Shown in pieces: positions 56,848-64,000 of a stretch of DNA of 64,000 nt. Under the pieces are notes generated by a model. That model had not been told where the DNA came from, made no database searches, and saw only the letters and a list, made by a program, of their open reading frames with translations. The position numbers and the translations under genes are program-made. Origin of the DNA: Romboutsia sp. CE17 (GTDB lineage: Bacteria > Bacillota > Clostridia > Peptostreptococcales > Peptostreptococcaceae). Positions within the stretch are counted from its first letter, which is position 1; every line of letters starts with the position of its first letter. The DNA lies in assembly GCF_012317385.1 (NCBI RefSeq), contig NZ_CP051144.1, forward strand, positions 2,356,001 through 2,420,000, read 5' to 3'.

Positions 56848-57592
56848 ATAAGTTTCTTAAAATTATTAATGTATCTTTAATATCAATATAGTTTATTTCT
56901 AATATTAAGTATTCTGGATCAATTTCAATAACTGATTTTATATGATCTTTTTCTAATATTCCTTTTCCAATACCAATATGAGTATCTTTAATTCCATCAT
57001 TATCACTTAAGTGTACTACCTTTATTTTTTCTCTTAAACTTTGTAAATATCTATCCTTATTTATTAGGTAATGTCCTGTATCATAACAAAAATATAAGTT
57101 ATCTTTTTTAGCACTCTTAAATATATATTCGAAATCTTTTAATTTATTACCTATATTTGAAAAATCACCATCATTTGAATAAGTATTTTCTATAGTAATA
57201 ATTATATCTTTATCTAAGTTATCATTATTAAAAAATTTTAATGCATTATCTAAGTATTTTTTTCTATTATTATTTAACCTATTAGTCATTGCATATCCTA
57301 AATGCATATTTATATACTTTATATCTAATGTATTTAGCTGTTGATTAATTCTATTTACAAAATCAACCCATGATTTCCTAATGTAATTTATATTTTCACA
57401 AGCATTTAGCTCCATAGGAAGATGAATTCCTATAGATAAATCTAGTTTATTAAAATCATCCTTATATGTTAAAAGCTCATTACATTCTTCTAAGTTATCT
57501 ATACCAATTTCTATATGAGCTATATTTTCTTCTTTACAAATTTCTAATGCTTCTTTTAAATTATATAAAAGTGCTGAAATACCAATCTTCAT
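56846..57592 (-). CDS. Xylose-isomerase-like TIM-barrel protein
   Basis: This 248-residue protein has the AP-endonuclease-2/xylose-isomerase-like TIM barrel shape: KIGISALLYNLKEALEICK at the N-terminus, IHLPMELNACENINYIRKSW, NMHLGYAM, ITIENTYSNDGDFSN and CYDTGHYLINKDRYLQ, with possible metal ligands Glu, Asp, His and a later HLSDNDGIKDTHIGIGKG. It may be a sugar epimerase or isomerase. The true substrate is unknown. It starts 8 bp after the lepB gene. Confidence 0.78.
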   Translation of the reverse strand: MKIGISALLYNLKEALEICKEENIAHIEIGIDNLEECNELLTYKDDFNKLDLSIGIHLPMELNACENINYIRKSWVDFVNRINQQLNTLDIKYINMHLGYAMTNRLNNNRKKYLDNALKFFNNDNLDKDIIITIENTYSNDGDFSNIGNKLKDFEYIFKSAKKDNLYFCYDTGHYLINKDRYLQSLREKIKVVHLSDNDGIKDTHIGIGKGILEKDHIKSVIEIDPEYLILEINYIDIKDTLIILRNL

Positions 57593-57600
57593 TTACTCTC

Positions 57601-58134
57601 CTATTTTACGGTTCCTATATTACTTATAGGTAATAATCTTACCATAACTTCTCCTAAAATATCATTTTCATCTACTAATCCTACATCTTCTGATCTAGAA
57701 TCTTTACTATTTTCCCTATTATCACCCATAGCAAATATTTTATTTTCTGGAATTACTATGTCTATATCACCAGATGTATATGCATTATGTATATATGGCT
57801 CATCTATTAATTCATCATTTATATAAACCTTAGAATTTTCTATTACTAAATGATCACCTGGTATTGCGATTACTCTCTTAATCAAATCCTTTTCTTTTCC
57901 ATTGTCTTGTTTCAAGTTTGTTTTAAATACTATTATATCTCCTCTTTCTACCTCTCCAAACTTATAAGATAGTCTATTTAGTATTAAATAATCCCTATCA
58001 TTTAACGTTGGATACATAGATTCTCCACTTACAATAGTAGGTTTTATAACTTGAACTATTAAAAATGCTAATACTAAAGAAATTGCTATTGTCTTTATCC
58101 AGTCAATTATTTCTTTTTTTAATTTGTCACTCAT
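57601..58134 (-). CDS. lepB: Type I signal peptidase (copy 2)
   Basis: This 177-residue membrane protease has one N-terminal helix (WIKTIAISLVLAFLIVQVIK) with the catalytic Ser39 in SGESMYPTL just outside and Lys86 in DLIKRVIA. Box E GDNRENSKDSR (about 137-147) completes the catalytic domain. It removes signal peptides from exported proteins. The gene follows another lepB, 37 bp after it, and the two are close paralogues. Confidence 0.92.
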   Translation of the reverse strand: MSDKLKKEIIDWIKTIAISLVLAFLIVQVIKPTIVSGESMYPTLNDRDYLILNRLSYKFGEVERGDIIVFKTNLKQDNGKEKDLIKRVIAIPGDHLVIENSKVYINDELIDEPYIHNAYTSGDIDIVIPENKIFAMGDNRENSKDSRSEDVGLVDENDILGEVMVRLLPISNIGTVK

Positions 58135-58171
58135 TTTACCTCTCCTATGTCTTTTTACTTATGGCGTATAG

Positions 58172-58705
58172 TTAGTCTACCATTCCTATTCTCTCTAATG
58201 GGTATAATCTAAGTGTAACCTTTCCCATAACATCATTTTCTTCTACAAGGCCCACTTCAGCATATCTACTATCTAAACTTTTCTCCCTATTATCTCCCAT
58301 TACAAATATTTTACTCTCTGGGATTATTATGTCTATATCCCCACTTGTATATTGTCCATGAATATATGGTTCATCAATTAACTTATCATTTACATAAACC
58401 TTGTAGTCTTTTATTATTAGGTGATCACCTTCAGTTGCTATTACCCTTTTTACTAAATCTTTATTAGTTCCATCTTCTTGAAGTAAATTTGTTTTAAATA
58501 CTATTATATCGCCTTTTTTCAAATCTTTTATTTTATAACAAATTTTATTTACAATTAAATAGTCATTTTCTTCTAGTGTAGGGTACATAGACTCTCCTCT
58601 TACTAAAGTTGGTCTTATAAACTGAGTTATAATAAATGCTATTACAAGTGCTGTTAAGATTATTTTAACCCATTCGAACACTACATTTTTTATTTTTTTC
58701 ACCAC
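58172..58705 (-). CDS. lepB: Type I signal peptidase (copy 1)
   Basis: This signal peptidase of about 177 residues has one membrane helix (VKIILTALVIAFIITQFI), the catalytic Ser in RGESMYPTL, Lys in DLVKRVIATE and the GDNREKSLDSR box. Starts are possible at GTG 58705 (nine bases after GGGGAG), GTG 58702 or ATG 58714 (very close to the ribosome binding site); I prefer 58705. It is a tandem paralogue of the next gene, with the same key residues. Confidence 0.9.
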   Translation of the reverse strand: MVKKIKNVVFEWVKIILTALVIAFIITQFIRPTLVRGESMYPTLEENDYLIVNKICYKIKDLKKGDIIVFKTNLLQEDGTNKDLVKRVIATEGDHLIIKDYKVYVNDKLIDEPYIHGQYTSGDIDIIIPESKIFVMGDNREKSLDSRYAEVGLVEENDVMGKVTLRLYPLERIGMVD

Positions 58706-58737
58706 CCATATCATCTCCCCAAAACACAATTTTAAAA

Positions 58738-59538
58738 CTAGTATTTAGAATAGTTTCCAATTAATTGTATGGCTATTTCATTAATATGGTCGTACTTATC
58801 TATGTTTATGCCTAAATCAAGAAGTTCACAAGCTTTAACCAAATCCTTTGTAACCTCCATTGGATTCCCATATATATATTCAATATCTTCTTTACTTACT
58901 CCTTTAAATCCATGACCTATAAGGCTATCATTTCTAAGTTTAATAAGATTTTCTAGCCTCTCTCCATTTAAAATTTCTAAAACCTTGTCCATTCTCTTTG
59001 TTTGCTTTACATACCTATGTATATAATTTGTTACCCCATGAATCAAGTTAGCGTTATATATATTATACTTCTTTTTTAAAGTGTACATAATATTTTTCTT
59101 TGATACCATCTTGCCATGCATACATACCTTATACTTTTTATTTTCTTTTGTATTTACAAAAATATATTTAAATAATGCTTCTTTTAATCTATACAATCTA
59201 CCTAGAAAGTCTATATATTCTTCATTTACAATCTGTATCTTTATGTTTGCTATTAACTCTGACATTAAATCTTCTGGATCTCCAGCTATTAAATTCTCTA
59301 AATTTGTAAATAGGAATTGAACATCTCTTCTTGATATTAATTGAAAATCCATAGATTCCATAATTTTTATTGCGCTTTTAAAATCAAAGTTAACAGCATA
59401 TTTGCAAGATTCTATTAATGAATACAAATCACCATCTTCTATTCCACACTCTTCTAAGATAGCTAAGACTCCACCGTAGTCATATCTTTCTAAAAATTTA
59501 TATATAACATATTCATTTGTTTTATCCAAAGAAACCAT
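58738..59538 (-). CDS. HEPN-domain protein resembling the Csm6 ribonuclease domain, without CARF
   Basis: This 266-residue protein has the layout of a Csm6-type HEPN domain: an N-terminal helical region with ERYDYGGVLAILEECG and CKYAVNFDFKSAIKIM, and LRNDSLIGHGFKGVS near the C-terminus. R202 and H209 form the Rx6H motif of HEPN ribonucleases. Csm6 usually has an N-terminal CARF domain binding cyclic oligoadenylates; there is none here, and there is no cas gene or array within the window. The ATG at 59538 follows GGAGGT. It could be a stand-alone RNase (toxin, RNA decay) or have lost activity. No antitoxin-like partner is seen next to it. Confidence 0.7.
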   Translation of the reverse strand: MVSLDKTNEYVIYKFLERYDYGGVLAILEECGIEDGDLYSLIESCKYAVNFDFKSAIKIMESMDFQLISRRDVQFLFTNLENLIAGDPEDLMSELIANIKIQIVNEEYIDFLGRLYRLKEALFKYIFVNTKENKKYKVCMHGKMVSKKNIMYTLKKKYNIYNANLIHGVTNYIHRYVKQTKRMDKVLEILNGERLENLIKLRNDSLIGHGFKGVSKEDIEYIYGNPMEVTKDLVKACELLDLGINIDKYDHINEIAIQLIGNYSKY

Positions 59539-59599
59539 AATTAATACCTCCTAAAAATAACATTCCTTATTTTAGTATTAATCATGACTCTATATTTTA

Positions 59600-60898
59600 T
59601 TAATAATTTATTCTTAATCCTTTAGGATAATGATTTTTTAATACTCCATTAGATTCTTTTCCCCAACCAAGGGCAATACCTTCTACACAAACTAAAACCC
59701 ATCCTCTGCTTTGTCCAGTATTTATAGTATTACCTCTTAAATAATCTAAAACTTCTTTTTCATTAATATTAAAGTTTTCTATATACTTTACATCATCTAT
59801 TTTTAAATAATGAGATAGTGCATGAGAAGGCTCAAACCTATTTTTCTTTAACATTCCTAAATGTAACCCATATCTTAACACTTTAAGCTTTTTTATATCA
59901 GGTAATTCGTCTGGTAATAAATATAAATTTTCGCCTCTTAACTCAAATCTATTGTCTAATTTAATATTTAAGAATTTTTTCTCAAAGTCTCTATAATCTT
60001 TTACTTCTTTATCTAATTTTTTTATTTTTAGGTCTTTAGTTGAGCATCTATCTTCTTCTAGTTTTTGTATTTTTGCTACAAAATGACCTTCCCCTTTTAC
60101 TTTATGAGGCCATAACCTTTCCATTTCTATAAGTTTTGCATCTGTATATTCGTCTAAAAATTCCTCTATTATAATTTCATTTTCTTCTTTTGCAAATGTA
60201 CATGTTGAATAAACTAAAATTCCGCCTTCTTTTAGCATGTGGTATCCATCTCTTATTATTTCTCTTTGTATAGATTGACACTCTAACACCTTTGCATAAC
60301 TCCAGTCAGATATAGCTACCTCATCTTTTCTAAACATTCCTTGTCCAGAACATGGAGCATCTATAACTATTTTATCGAAGTATCCTTCAAAAACTTTTCT
60401 TAGACTTCTGGAATCCGTATTTGTTATAATACAGTTTTTAGCACCAAATCTCTCTAAATTTTCGCCTAGTGCTTTTATTCTAATAGGGTTTATTTCATTT
60501 GATACAAGTAATCCAGTATTATTTAATTTAGATAATATATATGTAGATTTTCCACCAGGTGCTGCACACATATCTAGAATTTTTTCTCCTTCTTGTACAT
60601 CTAGCTTTGGTACAACACTCATAGCTGAAGGCTCTTGCAAATAATACGCTCCAGCTTCATGCAGTGGATTTTTTCCAGGCCTATATATACTTTCATCGTA
60701 GTAAAAACCTTCATTAGTCCATGGTATTTCTTGTAAACTATATAAATTTAAACTTAATAACTTATCCTTAGTCATTTTTAAAGTATTGACTCTTAATCCT
60801 GTAGTTTTAGGATCATCATAACTTTTTATAAATTCGTTATATTCATCTCCTAAAATTATTTTCATTTCGTCTAAAAATTCCTTTGGTAGATTAGTCAC
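59600..60898 (-). CDS. RsmF/NOL1-NOP2-Sun family RNA m5C methyltransferase
   Basis: This 432-residue protein has the SAM-binding MCAAPGGKSTYILSKL and LVSNEINPIRIKAL, and two motif cysteines in DAPCSGQGMFRKDE and VYSTCTFAKEEN, as in cytosine-5 RNA methyltransferases. The C-terminal part has the PUA-like end QSRGWVLVCVEGIALGWG, as in RsmF/YebU-type proteins. It probably methylates 16S rRNA, but the target is not certain. The GTG start at 60898 overlaps the end of the prsW gene by 8 bp. Confidence 0.9.
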   Translation of the reverse strand: MTNLPKEFLDEMKIILGDEYNEFIKSYDDPKTTGLRVNTLKMTKDKLLSLNLYSLQEIPWTNEGFYYDESIYRPGKNPLHEAGAYYLQEPSAMSVVPKLDVQEGEKILDMCAAPGGKSTYILSKLNNTGLLVSNEINPIRIKALGENLERFGAKNCIITNTDSRSLRKVFEGYFDKIVIDAPCSGQGMFRKDEVAISDWSYAKVLECQSIQREIIRDGYHMLKEGGILVYSTCTFAKEENEIIIEEFLDEYTDAKLIEMERLWPHKVKGEGHFVAKIQKLEEDRCSTKDLKIKKLDKEVKDYRDFEKKFLNIKLDNRFELRGENLYLLPDELPDIKKLKVLRYGLHLGMLKKNRFEPSHALSHYLKIDDVKYIENFNINEKEVLDYLRGNTINTGQSRGWVLVCVEGIALGWGKESNGVLKNHYPKGLRINY

Positions 60899-61640
60899 GT
60901 CTATCGTCCTTCTTTCTTGTCTTTCTTTTTCTCTGTCTAATTTTTATATACCTTAAAAATCTTATTTTTGAAATATTTGTATACTTATCTAGTTTATCTA
61001 AATTAATTTTCCATAAGAATATAATATAAACTATAAATATTATAATAGACCATCTGTATTTTATCATCAATATAAAATCAAAAATACCATGAAGTAAAAT
61101 AGGTATTATAACAGCCATAATAATATATCGTTGTTTCTTAAACTTTTGTTCTTCAAACTTATACTTGCTTATATAGTATCCCATAGTTATAGCAAACATT
61201 ATGTGTGCAGGAATAGCTATTACTGCTCTACTTAAGCTAACCTGTAAAATTAACTCTTCGCTTTCATAAAATATATAAATTATATTTTCTATAGCTGCAA
61301 AACCTAGTGATAAAAATACTGAATATATAATACCATCTAGCTTTTCATTATATTGCTTTTCTTTTAATAGGTTAGGTATTAATATCATTGCCTTTAGCGA
61401 TTCTTCTGTAAAACCAGCTACAATAAATGATGTATATAGTATTAAGCTCATTCCTTCAAATATACTTACCTTTATTAATAAGTTTTCTATAACTAAGGCT
61501 AGTAAGCTCGATATAATTCCCAATATAAAATACTTAATTAATATAGGTATAGGCTCTTTTTCATATTTATCTTTTAAATATATCCAAAATAAACAAGCTA
61601 CTATCGGTGCTATTGCCAGTATAAAAAATTTTATCTTCAT
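60891..61640 (-). CDS. prsW: PrsW-family intramembrane protease
   Basis: This 249-residue membrane protein has about seven hydrophobic helices. It has the PrsW motifs FTEESLKAMIL, GFAAIENIIYIFYE, AIPAHIMFAITMGYYI and LLHGIFDFIL, with the Glu-Glu, Glu and His residues proposed to bind zinc. In Bacillus PrsW cuts an anti-sigma factor. No sigma/anti-sigma pair is close by except the edge DUF3298 protein, so a link is only a guess. The end of the gene overlaps the RNA methyltransferase start. Confidence 0.87.
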   Translation of the reverse strand: MKIKFFILAIAPIVACLFWIYLKDKYEKEPIPILIKYFILGIISSLLALVIENLLIKVSIFEGMSLILYTSFIVAGFTEESLKAMILIPNLLKEKQYNEKLDGIIYSVFLSLGFAAIENIIYIFYESEELILQVSLSRAVIAIPAHIMFAITMGYYISKYKFEEQKFKKQRYIIMAVIIPILLHGIFDFILMIKYRWSIIIFIVYIIFLWKINLDKLDKYTNISKIRFLRYIKIRQRKRKTRKKDDRRD

Positions 61641-61690
61641 TATATATCCTCTTTCTTTTAATTTTATTTATTATTATCTCCATTTCCTTA

Positions 61691-61718
61691 ACAAAATAAG
61701 ATTTCAGTTCATAGAATA
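61691..61718 (+). promoter_or_regulatory. Possible sigma-K-like promoter of sleC
   Basis: CATAGAATA (61710-61718) matches the CATAnnnTA -10 of sigma-K, and an AC pair (61691-61692) lies 17 bp upstream. This is weak because the sequence is AT-rich, but the gene is a spore gene. Confidence 0.28.
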
Positions 61719-61760
61719 AAATATGATAGAGGTTAAAGTTCTCTAAGAAAGGGTGATTTT

Positions 61761-63035
61761 ATGCAAGATGGTTTTTTAACTGTTAATGTAGTTGACTCAA
61801 GAACTAACAGCCCAATCCAAGGAGCTACGGTAAATATATATTCCACTCCCACAGAAAGTGGTCAAAGTCAAACTACTGTATATAGCAATTTAAAAAGCGA
61901 TATTTCGGGTCAGGTTACTAATTTAAGCTTACCTGCTCCAGATATATCTTATTCTCAACAGCCTTCAGATGTAAAACCATACAGTGAGTATACAGTTGAA
62001 GTTATTGCTAATGGTTATGAAACTGTTGTTATAAATGGTACACAATTATTTGCTACTGTAGAATCTCGTCAAGGAGTTCCTATGGGAGAAAGGCAAAGAT
62101 CTAGATTATCATATTCTAGACAAAATGAAGTTATATTTAATATTCCAGCAAATACTCTTTGGGGAAATTTTCCTCCTAAAATACCAGAAAGTGACCTAAA
62201 ACCACTTCCTGCTCCTACTGGATTTGTTGTTTTAGATAATCCAGTAGTTCCAGAGTTTATAGTTGTTCATGATGGACTTCCAGAAGATACATCCGCTCAA
62301 AACTATTGGATTCCATTTAAAGACTATATAAAAAATGTTGCAGCATCAGAGATATACTCTACATGGCCAACTCAAACTATTTACTCCAATGTAATAGCCA
62401 TAATATCATTTACTTTAAATAGAGTTTATACTGAATGGTATAGAAGTAAAGGATATAGCTTTACAATCACATCCTCTACTGCTTATGATCATAAATTTAT
62501 AAACAATAGAAATTTTTTCGATACTATTAATGTTGTAGTTGATGATATTTTTAATACTTATATTAAGAGACCTCCTACTGCTAGACAGCCCCTATTGGCT
62601 CAATACTGCGACGGTCAAAAAGCTCAATGCCCTAATCAAATGACTCAATGGGGTAGTAAAGATTTAGGAGATCAAGGTAAAAGTTACGAAGAAATTTTAA
62701 GATACTTCTATGGAGATGAAATCATATTCGAACAGGCACCTGTAGTTAGTGGTGTTCCAGTATCTTATCCTAATGAAACACTGCAAATTGGATCCAATAA
62801 TAGATATGTTAAAACTATTCAAAATCAACTTAATGCTATCTCTAGATCTTATCCTGCTATACCTAAAGTTAAAGAAGATGGAATTTATGGAGAAAGTACT
62901 GCAGAATCTGTAAAAACATTCCAAAGGATATTTGGATTACCTCAAACAGGTGTTGTTGATTTCAAAACTTGGTATGAAATATCTAGAGTGTATGTTGCTG
63001 TCACTAAAATAGCCTCTTTAAATCCTACTATTTAA
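61761..63035 (+). CDS. sleC: Spore cortex-lytic enzyme SleC
   Basis: This 424-residue protein begins MQDGFLTVNVVDSRTNSPIQ, as in clostridial pro-SleC. A Cna/transthyretin-like beta N-terminal part (residues 1-90) is followed by a catalytic lytic region (about 160-330) with ASEIYSTWPTQTIYSNVIAI, SpoIID-like in look, and by a C-terminal peptidoglycan-binding_1 domain (GSNNRYVKTIQNQLNAISRS, AVKTFQR-like VKTFQRIFGLPQTGVV). SleC is made as a zymogen and degrades cortex during germination; its Csp activators are not in this window. The ATG follows AAAGGGTGAT. A terminator follows. Confidence 0.92.
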   Translation: MQDGFLTVNVVDSRTNSPIQGATVNIYSTPTESGQSQTTVYSNLKSDISGQVTNLSLPAPDISYSQQPSDVKPYSEYTVEVIANGYETVVINGTQLFATVESRQGVPMGERQRSRLSYSRQNEVIFNIPANTLWGNFPPKIPESDLKPLPAPTGFVVLDNPVVPEFIVVHDGLPEDTSAQNYWIPFKDYIKNVAASEIYSTWPTQTIYSNVIAIISFTLNRVYTEWYRSKGYSFTITSSTAYDHKFINNRNFFDTINVVVDDIFNTYIKRPPTARQPLLAQYCDGQKAQCPNQMTQWGSKDLGDQGKSYEEILRYFYGDEIIFEQAPVVSGVPVSYPNETLQIGSNNRYVKTIQNQLNAISRSYPAIPKVKEDGIYGESTAESVKTFQRIFGLPQTGVVDFKTWYEISRVYVAVTKIASLNPTI

Positions 63036-63040
63036 TTATA

Positions 63041-63093
63041 AAAAAATAAGTTGTAAGGTATTTATAATAATATAACCTTACAACTTATTTTTT
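63041..63093. terminator. Bidirectional terminator between sleC and the edge gene
   Basis: AAAAAATAAGTTGTAAGGT (63041-63059) pairs perfectly with its complement at 63075-63093. A and T runs on both sides let it stop both converging genes. Confidence 0.92.
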
Positions 63094-64000
63094 ATTGAAA
63101 TATATTTATATAGTCTTCTTTTAATATATGGCTTATTGTATTTATATTTATTATAAATTCTGGTATTCCAGCTGCATATGGCGCTATCTCATATAAATCA
63201 AAAAATATAACAATATTATTATCTTGTATATAAAATTTTTGGTTATCATTTATTGATGTAAATTGATATATCCCTATATTTTCTGGGTCTTTTTTTGCCA
63301 TATCTTCTATTTGCTTTCTTATCTCATTATTTATAACACTTTTATAATCTATATTAGCTTTGAATAATTCATTTAATTCTAAAAACTTGCCATTTTTCAT
63401 ATATATATTATAAGCTACATTTTTATACTCTCCATGTGCTCCTCCACTATACTTGTAGTATGTAACTAGTATACTTAGCATATTATTACTATTTTTCTTT
63501 ACTTCAAAATATACATTTGCTACAAATTTGCCCTCTTCATCTGGATTATCTTTCAAAAATGCCTTTGCTTCTTCCTTAGATGCATTATAAAAATTCATTA
63601 TTTCATTTCTTATTTTATAATTTATATTTTTTTCGATATCCTTATTATTAGTCATAATTATAGGTATGTTTATTACGCTATTTATATATTTATCCTTATT
63701 ACTTATAGTTTGCGTGTCTATATTAGCCACGATTTCATCAGTCTTCACCATTTTTATAGTAGATTTAAATATGTCATAAGGGATTTTAAATTCATATTCC
63801 AAATTACTTTTGCTTTCTTTATAAGGATTAAAATATATATTTATACCACCTTCACTTATATAATAATTAGTGTTTTTATCTATAGTTACTTTTTCTATAT
63901 ATTTCTTTAAATTACTATTCTTAAAATTATTATAAATATAATCCTCAATAACTTCTTTATAATCCTCATTATCCTTTAAAAAGTTATCTAAATATATTCT
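63092..64000 (-). CDS. DUF3298/DUF4163 (RsiV-like) protein, start beyond the window
   Basis: The frame is open for 303 codons from the stop at 63092 to the right edge, so the real N-terminus is outside. The visible part has two related pieces: an upstream segment with NYYISEGGINIYFNPYKES near its end, and a downstream complete unit with VTYYKYSGGAHGEYKNVAYN, LNELFKANIDYKSVINNEIR and KFYIQDNNIVIFFDLYEIAP. SGGAHG and YxxxxPYAAG are the DUF4163/DUF3298 marks. A TTG inside (63802) could mimic a start but the frame continues upstream. It is probably an exported or membrane-anchored protein. Confidence 0.82.
   Translation of the reverse strand, partial: RIYLDNFLKDNEDYKEVIEDYIYNNFKNSNLKKYIEKVTIDKNTNYYISEGGINIYFNPYKESKSNLEYEFKIPYDIFKSTIKMVKTDEIVANIDTQTISNKDKYINSVINIPIIMTNNKDIEKNINYKIRNEIMNFYNASKEEAKAFLKDNPDEEGKFVANVYFEVKKNSNNMLSILVTYYKYSGGAHGEYKNVAYNIYMKNGKFLELNELFKANIDYKSVINNEIRKQIEDMAKKDPENIGIYQFTSINDNQKFYIQDNNIVIFFDLYEIAPYAAGIPEFIININTISHILKEDYINIFQ

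Noticed and set aside
58738-59538. CRISPR-Cas type III locus
   Set aside because: No direct repeat array and no other cas gene is present; only a HEPN-like domain is seen.

Overview
The window is a chromosomal segment of a low-GC, Gram-positive, spore-forming strict anaerobe. The best guess is the Peptostreptococcaceae (relatives of Clostridioides difficile, Paeniclostridium, Paraclostridium). This rests on AT-rich codon use, a carbonyl/methyl-branch Wood-Ljungdahl cluster, sporulation and germination genes (ytxC-like, sleC), T-box and L20-type leaders, and many ferredoxin-like proteins. The species cannot be fixed by eye. Nearly all genes are on the minus strand. The exceptions are a 66-residue gene, pepD, an FtsH-like protease, a RusA-like gene and sleC. 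No tRNA, rRNA, IS element, prophage or CRISPR array was seen.

Layout: (1) 1-8.5 kb: one-carbon metabolism, read right to left as ptb-like, cooS, cooC, fhs, fchA, folD, metV, metF (cut by the window edge). (2) 8.5-13.3 kb: a decayed small [2Fe-2S] gene, a TPR protein, a B12-binding radical SAM protein and two unknown proteins. (3) 13.2-23.5 kb: a palindromic element, argS, DUF523, mutS2, pepD, a small membrane protein, a U32 peptidase-family protein, a second palindromic element and zapA. (4) 23.5-31.8 kb: pheST under a T-box, an rRNA methyltransferase, a KtrAB potassium uptake pair, and infC-rpmI-rplT with a long leader and an AUU start codon. (5) 32-37.3 kb: a soluble FtsH-like protease, thrS under a T-box, DUF445 and YtxC-like proteins. 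(6) 37.5-43.7 kb: a nucleoside-type ABC importer with two paralogous BMP lipoproteins. (7) 44-61.6 kb: housekeeping genes (degV, trmL, vanW-like, nth, Lon-like protease, queG-like, AKR, nfo, ArsR regulator, glutaminase, TGS-uridine kinase fusion, sugar isomerase-like, two signal peptidases, a HEPN-domain protein, an RNA m5C methyltransferase, PrsW). (8) 61.7-64 kb: sleC and a DUF3298-type protein running off the edge.

How the genes work together: Fhs, FchA, FolD and MetVF take formate to methyl-tetrahydrofolate, while CooS with its nickel chaperone CooC oxidises or makes CO. FolD seems to have lost its cyclohydrolase residues, which fits with a separate FchA next to it. The aminoacyl-tRNA synthetase and translation operons carry RNA attenuators. 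The most unusual items are a lone Csm6-like HEPN ribonuclease domain without any CRISPR context, the membrane-anchor-less FtsH, the two nested palindromic intergenic elements, the decayed BFD-type gene, and the RusA-like protein with an Asp-to-His change at a catalytic position.
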